In this document: positions 5,635 through 10,245 of the stretch, piece after piece
Layout of the letters: the number at the start of each line of letters is the position of its first letter
How positions within the stretch are numbered: position 1 is the stretch's first letter
From: Simkania sp.
GTDB lineage: Bacteria; Chlamydiota; Chlamydiia; Chlamydiales; Simkaniaceae
NCBI GenBank assembly: GCA_028281425.1
Contig: JANQJX010000045.1
Location: forward strand, 1 to 10,245
Direction: 5' to 3'
DNA: 10,245 bases
Translations under genes and position numbers: made by a program
The notes under the pieces: generated by a model
Database searches by the model: none
What the model was told of the DNA's origin: nothing
What the model saw: only the letters and a program-made list of their open reading frames with translations

Positions 5635-6189
5635 TTATACCTCAAGGATATCTTTTTCTTTTAAAGCGCAAAATTGGTCTATTTTCTTGCAAAACTGTTC
5701 TGTCTGCTCTTGAATCAATTTTTCTGCTTTCTTCTTTTCGTCTTCTGAAATTTCGCCGTCTATTTTTTGCTTTTTGATTTTATCATTTGCTCTCCGCCTA
5801 TAATCTCGAACTGTCACTTTTGCTTTTTCCGATTTGTCTTTAGCTTCTTTTACAATTCCTTTGCGCAATTCTTCACTCATAAGAGGCATAGAAACACGCA
5901 CATTTGTTGCTTCAACAATGATCTTAAGGCCTAGGTTAGCTTTTTCAATGCCTTTACCAATTGTCCCAAGCATTTGAGGGTCAAAAGGAGAAACAAGAAG
6001 TTGTCTTTTTCCTTCAATGACAGAAACAGAAGCTAAATCACGCAACTTCATTTCAGTTCCATAAGCATCAACGGCAATATTTTCAAGGATCGCTGGATTA
6101 GGACGGTTTGTCCTAAGATTTTTGAGCTCCTCTTCAAAATGATGCAGTGCGTTTTGCATGTTTTCTTTAACTTCATCCATAATAGTCAT
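5635..6189 (-). CDS. frr: Ribosome recycling factor
   Basis: RRF, together with EF-G, splits the post-termination ribosome so that subunits can be reused. The 184-aa protein matches the family length (E. coli 185). Visible landmarks are the helical start ending in FEEELKNLRTNRPNPAIL, the beta domain AYGTEMKLRDLASVSV and LVSPFDPQML, VRVSMPLMSEELRKGIVKEAK, then VRDYRRRANDKIKK in the long C-terminal helix. The usual TGRASP-like turn reads TNRPNP, a mild deviation. It starts 8 nt after pyrH; the GGAG in the pyrH stop region and GAGAG before the ATG can serve as ribosome-binding site. It is the last protein gene of the operon. Confidence 0.96.
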   Translation of the reverse strand: MTIMDEVKENMQNALHHFEEELKNLRTNRPNPAILENIAVDAYGTEMKLRDLASVSVIEGKRQLLVSPFDPQMLGTIGKGIEKANLGLKIIVEATNVRVSMPLMSEELRKGIVKEAKDKSEKAKVTVRDYRRRANDKIKKQKIDGEISEDEKKKAEKLIQEQTEQFCKKIDQFCALKEKDILEV

Positions 6190-6197
6190 ACTCTCAT

Positions 6198-6926
6198 TTA
6201 TTCTCCTGTTACGAGGGTCCCCCCTTTTTTTTCACATATAACCTTTAGCAAAGCATCCTCTGAAAACAGATTAAAGACATGAATGGGAATTCCATTTTCT
6301 CGGCACATGGCAATTGCTGTTGCATCCATGACTTGCATCTTTTTTGAAAGCGCTTCTGTAAAGGTTAAAGACTCATATTTTATGGCATTGGGATACTTTA
6401 GAGGATCTTTATCATAAATAGCATCCACCTTTGTCCCTTTAAGAAGGACTTCAGCATCAATTTCACTTGCGCGCATAGCTGCTGTTGTATCGGTTGTAAA
6501 ATAAGGATTTCCTGTTCCCCCTACAAAAATGACAATATGCCCCTTGCTTAGAGAATGAAGGGCATGATTCCAATTATAAGATTCTACAATACCACCAAAA
6601 TTTAGAGCACTCATCACACGGATTTTGCATCCTTTTGTTGAAAGTACTTGTCCCAAGATAAGCCCATTGATTGTCGTTGCGAGCATCCCCACATGATCAG
6701 CTGGCGTACGAGCAAAACCAAATTGCTTTGCTTGTATGCCACGAAAAATATTGCCACCTCCAATGACAATACCAATTTGAACCCCTAAAGCATAGATCTC
6801 ACAAATGCGATCTGCAATAAAGTGGCATGCCTTTTGATCAACAACATTAGAGAAATCACTTCTTTTTAAGGACTCTCCTGATAATTTGAGTAAAAGCCGT
6901 TTGTAGGCTGCTTGTCTTCCTTTCAA
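6198..6926 (-). CDS. pyrH: Uridylate kinase (UMP kinase)
   Basis: PyrH phosphorylates UMP to UDP with ATP and is the entry to UTP and CTP synthesis; bacterial forms are hexamers of the amino-acid kinase fold. Landmarks over 242 aa: KLSGES (14-19), GGGNIFRG (56-63), DHVGMLAT (77-84), GGTGNPYFTTDTTAAMRA (136-153), DAIYDKDP (168-175) and MDATAIAMCRENGIPIHVF near the end. All are intact. The best start is a TTG at 6924-6926: no ATG or GTG exists in frame between the end of tsf and the conserved YKRLLLKLSG, and a TTG start gives the normal length. Only a distant AGAG precedes it, so initiation may be weak or coupled to tsf, whose stop lies 13 nt upstream. Confidence 0.96.
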   Translation of the reverse strand: MKGRQAAYKRLLLKLSGESLKRSDFSNVVDQKACHFIADRICEIYALGVQIGIVIGGGNIFRGIQAKQFGFARTPADHVGMLATTINGLILGQVLSTKGCKIRVMSALNFGGIVESYNWNHALHSLSKGHIVIFVGGTGNPYFTTDTTAAMRASEIDAEVLLKGTKVDAIYDKDPLKYPNAIKYESLTFTEALSKKMQVMDATAIAMCRENGIPIHVFNLFSEDALLKVICEKKGGTLVTGE

Positions 6927-6939
6927 TATATGAAAAACT

Positions 6940-7794
6940 CTATGCTCCCATTTGCCAACGTATAAATCTTACAATTTCAATTTTTTTTGCACTATCTTTT
7001 CCCTTTTGACCTATAAATTCTTTGATTGTAAGTGAAGGTTCTTTGATAAATTTTTGAGATTCCAAGCAAGACTGTTCATAAAAGGCATTTAACTTTCCTT
7101 TAAGAATCTTTTGAATGATTGCTTCTGGCTTATTTTTTTGAATCTGAGAGCGGGCAATCTCTTCTTCTTTTTTCTTCACTTCCTCAGGTACTTGGGCCAT
7201 ATTTAAAAATTCAGGAGCTTCGGCTGCTACATGCATTGCCACTTCTCTTGCTAAAGCTTTTTCATTTTCTGCTCCTGATAAAATCACAACTGCAACGATT
7301 TTACCTTGCATATGAGAATAAACACCTATCGATTGTCCTTTGATTTTTTCAACATTTAAGATCCGTTTAACCTGAATATTTTCCCCTAGAGAATGTACAA
7401 TTTCTGCTCTATATTCATCAATAGAAAGTAGAGGTTGCTTCGTATACTTACATGCTAAAAGATCTTCTACTGAATTTTTTCTATGAGATAAGGCTTCTTC
7501 ACACAAGTTGCTTAAAAATTCTTTAAAGCGTTCATTTTGGATCACAGAGTCGGTCTCGGCATTCACTTCTATAAGGGTTACAACACTCTCATTTTCTCCA
7601 ACACCAATCACCCCTTCTTTTGTTTCTCGCGACTCTTTTTTTACCGCAGAAGCCACTCCTTTCTTGCGCAAAATATGGATGGCTTTTTCAATATCCCCTT
7701 TTGCTTCAGTAAGAGCTTCTTTACATTTTGTCATCCCAACCCCTGTACGTCGCCTCAAATCCATAATAAGTTGGGCTGTAATTTCATGATTCAT
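6940..7794 (-). CDS. tsf: Elongation factor Ts
   Basis: EF-Ts recharges EF-Tu by releasing GDP. The 284-aa protein has the N-terminal UBA-like domain (LRRRTGVGMTKCKEALTEAKGDIEKAI, 13-39), the core repeats (VGENIQVKR; IGVYSHMQGKIVAVVILSG; AREVAMHVAAEAPEFL) and the C-terminal module seen in chlamydial EF-Ts (IVRFIRWQMGA). The TDFV signature, whose Phe wedges into EF-Tu, reads T81-D82-S83-V84. The Ser codon TCT (7546-7548) is one base from TTT. The ATG at 7792-7794 overlaps the rpsB stop (ATGA, 4 nt), with AGGGGA about 9 nt upstream. This overlap and the order rpsB-tsf-pyrH-frr support co-expression. Confidence 0.97.
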   Translation of the reverse strand: MNHEITAQLIMDLRRRTGVGMTKCKEALTEAKGDIEKAIHILRKKGVASAVKKESRETKEGVIGVGENESVVTLIEVNAETDSVIQNERFKEFLSNLCEEALSHRKNSVEDLLACKYTKQPLLSIDEYRAEIVHSLGENIQVKRILNVEKIKGQSIGVYSHMQGKIVAVVILSGAENEKALAREVAMHVAAEAPEFLNMAQVPEEVKKKEEEIARSQIQKNKPEAIIQKILKGKLNAFYEQSCLESQKFIKEPSLTIKEFIGQKGKDSAKKIEIVRFIRWQMGA

Positions 7795-8597
7795 CTGTTC
7801 AATTCCCCTTTTTCACTTTTCTCTTCATTGACAATCTCTTCAGCAACATGGGTTTCTTGTTTTAAACGCTCTGCTTTCTCTTCGATTTCAATGGCAATAC
7901 TCAGCTCATTTTTGCACTCAATAATTTTTTCTGTAAGAAATTGAATGATGAGTTTAATGGTTTTTAGAGCATCATCATTGCAAGCAATGACATGATCGAT
8001 AGGATCAGGATCGCAATTCGTATCGACAAGAGCCACAATTGGAATCCCAAGTTTATTCGCTTCAGCAATAGCAATATGCTCTTTGTTCGGATCGACAACA
8101 ACAAGAAGCCCTGGAATTTTTCGCATTCCTCGCACACCTGAGAGATTTTTATCGAGTTTGCTTCTTTCTTTCATAAGAAGGGTCATTTCTTTTTTCGTCA
8201 ACCCATCTCCTCCTGAAACGATTTGTTTTTCAATACGTTCTAAAGCTTTTACCGATTGACGCATGGTAATTAAGTTGGTGAGCATTCCTCCTAACCACCT
8301 TTCACAAACATAAAACTCACCACATTTTTCAGCAAATTCTCGTATGACAACCTTTGCCTGTTTTTTCGTTCCAACAAATAAAATCCGCTGATGCTTTTCA
8401 ATGGCATTCACCACAATTTGAGTAGCATTTTCAATTTGTCTTACTGTTTTTGAGAGATCGATGATATAAATCCCATTACGCTCCTCAAAAATATAGCGTT
8501 TCATTTTGGGATTCCACCGTTTTTTCTGATGCCCAAAATGAGCTCCAGATGCTAGAAGATCTTTAACAGATACTATTTTTTTCTTTGTTTGATCCAA
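7791..8597 (-). CDS. rpsB: 30S ribosomal protein S2
   Basis: S2 joins late in 30S assembly and sits at the neck of the small subunit. Over 268 aa the family signatures are clear: VKDLLASGAHFGHQKKRWNP (10-29), YIFEERNGIYIIDL, ILFVGTKKQAK, ERWLGGMLTN, LPGLL-type PGLLVVVDP, EANKLGIPIVALVDTNCDP. The C terminus ends in a charged Glu/Lys tail of about 40 residues after the conserved fold. The start is TTG at 8595-8597, chosen because AAGGGA lies 6 nt upstream and no ATG is in frame nearby. The gene follows tRNA-Gly by 129 nt, and a stable hairpin lies in that leader. In Chlamydia, rpsB also lies beside a tRNA-Gly, which supports the taxonomic reading. Confidence 0.97.
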   Translation of the reverse strand: MDQTKKKIVSVKDLLASGAHFGHQKKRWNPKMKRYIFEERNGIYIIDLSKTVRQIENATQIVVNAIEKHQRILFVGTKKQAKVVIREFAEKCGEFYVCERWLGGMLTNLITMRQSVKALERIEKQIVSGGDGLTKKEMTLLMKERSKLDKNLSGVRGMRKIPGLLVVVDPNKEHIAIAEANKLGIPIVALVDTNCDPDPIDHVIACNDDALKTIKLIIQFLTEKIIECKNELSIAIEIEEKAERLKQETHVAEEIVNEEKSEKGELNR

Positions 8598-8684
8598 GCC
8601 TTGTCCCTTTTGTTTGACGACGGCATTTTCTCTAGTAAGCTTAAATAAAGTTGAGAAAATTTCGGTCTTGGTTAATTTCTATTT

Positions 8685-8717
8685 CCCCTTTTATAAAATT
8701 CAGAATTATAAAAGAGG
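8685..8717 (-). terminator. Long AT-rich hairpin between tRNA-Gly and rpsB
   Basis: Arms 8685-8696 and 8706-8717 form a 12-bp stem with a 9-nt loop. One pair is G-U only in minus-strand RNA (a C-A mismatch in the plus sense), so the fold belongs to the minus transcript. It starts 9 nt after the tRNA-Gly 3' end and could terminate the tRNA transcript, aid 3' processing, or attenuate entry into rpsB. No U-run follows. The remaining leader to 8597 has no clear promoter. Confidence 0.45.
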
Positions 8718-8726
8718 CTTAGGCTA

Positions 8727-8797
8727 AGCGCCTGATCAGAATCGAACTGACACTCGTAGCTTGGAAGGCTACTGTTCTACCATTGAACTACAGGCGC
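8727..8797 (-). tRNA. tRNA-Gly (TCC)
   Basis: A 71-nt cloverleaf with acceptor GCGCCTG/CAGGCGC perfectly paired, discriminator T. The D-arm is GTTC..GAAC, the anticodon stem GTAGC/GCTAC with loop CTTCCAA (anticodon TCC), and the T-arm GTCAG-TTCGATT-CTGAT. CCA is not encoded. The first six bases of the gene are part of a 13-bp tandem duplication extending into the 5' flank. Confidence 0.96.
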
Positions 8798-8817
8798 ATT
8801 CTTAAGGCGCATTCTTA
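8792..8817. repeat. 13-bp tandem duplication at the tRNA-Gly 5' end
   Basis: AGGCGCATTCTTA is present at 8792-8804 and again, without spacer, at 8805-8817. The first copy contains the first six bases of the tRNA gene and its immediate 5' flank, so the upstream copy places a second tRNA-like 5' end directly before the gene. Confidence 0.9.
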
Positions 8818-8949
8818 GAGCCACGTAAAAGTGGTATCCTTTTAACTTATTTGCTGTTTTTTTCCAAGGAGAAGTTGATTTCAATCTTTTATTTTTTAGA
8901 CAATAGAATATATATACATAGATATATTTTTAAAATTTTAAGTCTTTCA

Positions 8950-8979
8950 TTGATTTTTAAGCTGGTTTTTTAATACAAT
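8950..8979 (+). promoter_or_regulatory. Sigma-66/70-type promoter for the exported protein gene
   Basis: TTGATT (8950-8955) and TACAAT (8974-8979) are separated by 18 nt, with an AT-rich stretch upstream (8885-8945) that could act as an UP-like element. The predicted start near 8986 gives a leader of about 45 nt with GGGAG before the ATG at 9031. The rest of 8818-9030 contains no gene. Confidence 0.55.
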
Positions 8980-9030
8980 GGGTATGGGCTTGGTGGAAAA
9001 TTTTAGATTTGTCGAGCCAGGGAGTACAAA

Positions 9031-9930
9031 ATGAAAAAATTTTTATTAACCTTTTTTGTGATGGCAGCTCTTGCTTTTCCTCTTATGGGACAAGAAGATA
9101 AAAGCCAATCACTTCATACACCCCATGTGGGAAAAGTTCAAACTTCTGAAGAAGTCAGATGGATGGATCAAATTTTTTCTAACTATAAAGCAGGCCTCTA
9201 TCGAGATTTCCTTAAACAAACCGATGAGCAATACCAAAAATCAAATAAAAAATGGGAATATAACTCTCTCCTAGAAGAACGTAAAAAGCTCTCTTCTTTC
9301 GTCAGAGATTTTGATTCTCAAAAAACAGATCCTTTCAAAGCCAAGATAAAAGGATTAAACGAAGCAAAAGAAAGAGAACTGATTGATGTTTGTCTTTCTG
9401 AAAAAAGCACTTCACTCACTCGAGAAGTCAAGGAAATGATTTTTTTTACTCCGAGTCATCATGAAACCGAAAGCCTTAACTTTATTCATACCATTAGCTC
9501 TAAATTTAAAGGAGACGGGGCAACTCCTATTGAAAACAAACTGATCAATATTGATATCGAATTTTGGCTTAAAATGCTTTCTCTCGATGTTTTGCTTACA
9601 GAAAAGAAAATCGACCAAAAAAGTTATCAAGAAAAAAGAGTGGTCTTAGAATTGGAAAAACTCAGCCAGATGAAAGAGGCCTGTATGGATAAAAATGTGG
9701 ATTCAAAAACTAAAAGCTATATCGATACTGCTTGCAAAATTTATCCCAAAATGCGCTCTGCAAGTTTGACTCGTAAATATTTAAATAACTTAGTCACAGG
9801 AAAAATAAAGCCCACCAATCAAGCAGAAGAAAAAATGAAAACCATTGGCATAAAATATGCCGAGAAAGAAAAGGCTCTTGTTAAAAGTCATTTTGCCCAA
9901 TCAGAATCCACCCCTCTCAATTCTAAGTAG
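9031..9930 (+). CDS. Predicted exported protein of unknown function (299 aa)
   Basis: I do not recognise the family. Residues 1-20 (MKKFLLTFFVMAALAFPLMG) form a typical Sec signal peptide: positive start, hydrophobic core, then QEDKSQ. There is no lipobox Cys, so the protein is probably periplasmic or released. The mature part is hydrophilic, rich in Lys/Glu/Ser and apparently helical, with no membrane segment and no beta-barrel-like aromatic end. It has only a few cysteines (near 121, 218 and 231), unlike chlamydial MOMP. GGGAG lies 7 nt before the ATG, and a promoter stands upstream. It is divergent from the tRNA-Gly/rpsB operon. In Chlamydia this neighbourhood holds ompA; here it does not. 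The strong start signals and consistent codon use make it a real gene. Confidence 0.8.
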   Translation: MKKFLLTFFVMAALAFPLMGQEDKSQSLHTPHVGKVQTSEEVRWMDQIFSNYKAGLYRDFLKQTDEQYQKSNKKWEYNSLLEERKKLSSFVRDFDSQKTDPFKAKIKGLNEAKERELIDVCLSEKSTSLTREVKEMIFFTPSHHETESLNFIHTISSKFKGDGATPIENKLINIDIEFWLKMLSLDVLLTEKKIDQKSYQEKRVVLELEKLSQMKEACMDKNVDSKTKSYIDTACKIYPKMRSASLTRKYLNNLVTGKIKPTNQAEEKMKTIGIKYAEKEKALVKSHFAQSESTPLNSK

Positions 9931-10032
9931 GTCATCAATACCACCCTTAAATATGATAGAGTCTTCCCCACTTCTTCTTATGAGCTTGCTTCTCCCTTCA
10001 TGTTTCATAAAGAGCTGCCTTTTTGCTTAGAT

Positions 10033-10065
10033 TTTTTGAAAAGGAATTCTTAATTTTTTCAAAAA
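10033..10065. terminator. Strong AT-rich hairpin downstream of the exported-protein gene
   Basis: Arms 10033-10042 and 10056-10065 (TTTTTGAAAA / TTTTCAAAAA) pair perfectly. Inside them AATT 10045-10048 pairs with AATT 10052-10055 around a CTT loop, leaving a GG bulge, 14 pairs in all. It lies about 100 nt after the stop at 9930 and before the IS right end, so it may stop transcription from either side. Bases 9931-10032 show no gene. Confidence 0.4.
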
Positions 10066-10106
10066 GTTGATTCTTCTCTTCTAAAAATTTCTCTTTTTGA
10101 CATCCT

Positions 10107-10126
10107 CCTCTCCGTAAACGAAGAGG
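10107..10126 (-). mobile_element. IS200/IS605-type right-end hairpin
   Basis: CCTCTCCG and CGAAGAGG pair over 8 bp with one wobble around a TAAA loop. It is flanked by GACATCCT on the left and ATTCCC on the right. On the minus strand this gives GGGAATCCTCTTCG, the loop, then GGAGAGGAGGATGTC, the wording typical of the right end just behind tnpB in IS200/IS605-family elements. In such elements this subterminal hairpin is recognised by the TnpA transposase, and the guide RNA of TnpB comes from the same end. The element edge should lie near 10090-10100. Confidence 0.6.
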
Positions 10127-10245
10127 ATTCCCTAGTGCTTTAACACCACTTTGGAGAGTTAAGCATGCATCGCTGCTTCCTACTAGTTCCTGCTTCATAG
10201 AGGTTGCCAACGTATTCTCTCCACAGGCTCACACCCGATGCCCTC
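10127..10245 (-). pseudogene. tnpB: 3' end of an IS605-type tnpB, entering from outside the window
   Basis: On the minus strand one frame reads GHRV, TGA (10229-10231), ACGENTLATSMKQE and, after an insertion-like stretch, ALGNPLRLRRGGCQ across the hairpin. G-x-x-V-x-ACGE followed by a K-Q-E motif is the usual C-terminal wording of IS605 OrfB/TnpB proteins, which are RNA-guided nucleases ancestral to Cas12. The TGA just before ACGE cuts off the last residues, which in TnpB are dispensable or variable, so the stop may be either damage or a natural end. The RuvC and zinc-finger parts, if present, lie beyond position 10245. Confidence 0.5.

Noticed and set aside
7508..7944. Overlapping plus-strand frames of 93 and 135 codons
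   Set aside because: They are antisense to tsf/rpsB, have Ser/Phe-rich shadow composition and no start signals; the minus-strand genes are certain.
9998..10210. A 70-codon minus-strand frame across the IS end
   Set aside because: It is the tnpB reading frame continuing past its stop through the non-coding right end and the AT-rich hairpin.

Overview
The window looks like the chromosome of an environmental (amoeba- or arthropod-associated) member of the Chlamydiota. The basis is the AT-rich composition, the order rpsB-tsf-pyrH-frr with tRNA-Gly just upstream (the order I recall from Chlamydia), the chlamydia-like wording of the ribosomal protein S2 and EF-Ts sequences, and tRNA genes without an encoded CCA. 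The genus cannot be fixed from sequence alone.

Two regions differ in character. The right half (about 5430-8800) is core genome on the minus strand: tRNA-Gly(TCC), then rpsB, tsf, pyrH and frr closely packed, then tRNA-Glu(TTC) and tRNA-Lys(TTT). rpsB and tsf overlap by 4 nt and the later gaps are 8-13 nt. The genes make ribosomal protein S2, EF-Ts, UMP kinase and the ribosome recycling factor. All motifs are intact except the EF-Ts TDFV motif, which reads TDSV.

The left half (about 1-5400) is accessory and decaying. Next to the tRNA-Lys 3' side lies a broken tyrosine-recombinase (phage-type integrase) start, the usual mark of an integrative element at a tRNA gene. Beyond it lie a GC-rich patch, a truncated Nudix hydrolase, a three-gene cassette (small Cys-containing protein, membrane protein with a 16-base homopolymer, truncated DUF6880-like protein), a nonsense-disrupted ada whose methyltransferase half is still open, an overlapping intact tag, a truncated DUF6622-like membrane protein, an uncharacterised basic protein with a good promoter, and a transposase helix-turn-helix remnant.

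Right of tRNA-Gly, the plus strand carries a 299-aa predicted exported protein with its own promoter, at the place where Chlamydia has ompA. It is followed by an AT-rich hairpin and by the 3' end of an IS200/IS605-type tnpB with its right-end hairpin, running in from beyond the window.

I see no CRISPR array, rRNA or complete mobile element. No clearly new defence or secretion system can be supported. The best leads are the tRNA-Lys island remnant, the half-decayed ada-tag alkylation-repair pair, the homopolymer-bearing cassette and the EF-Ts substitution.
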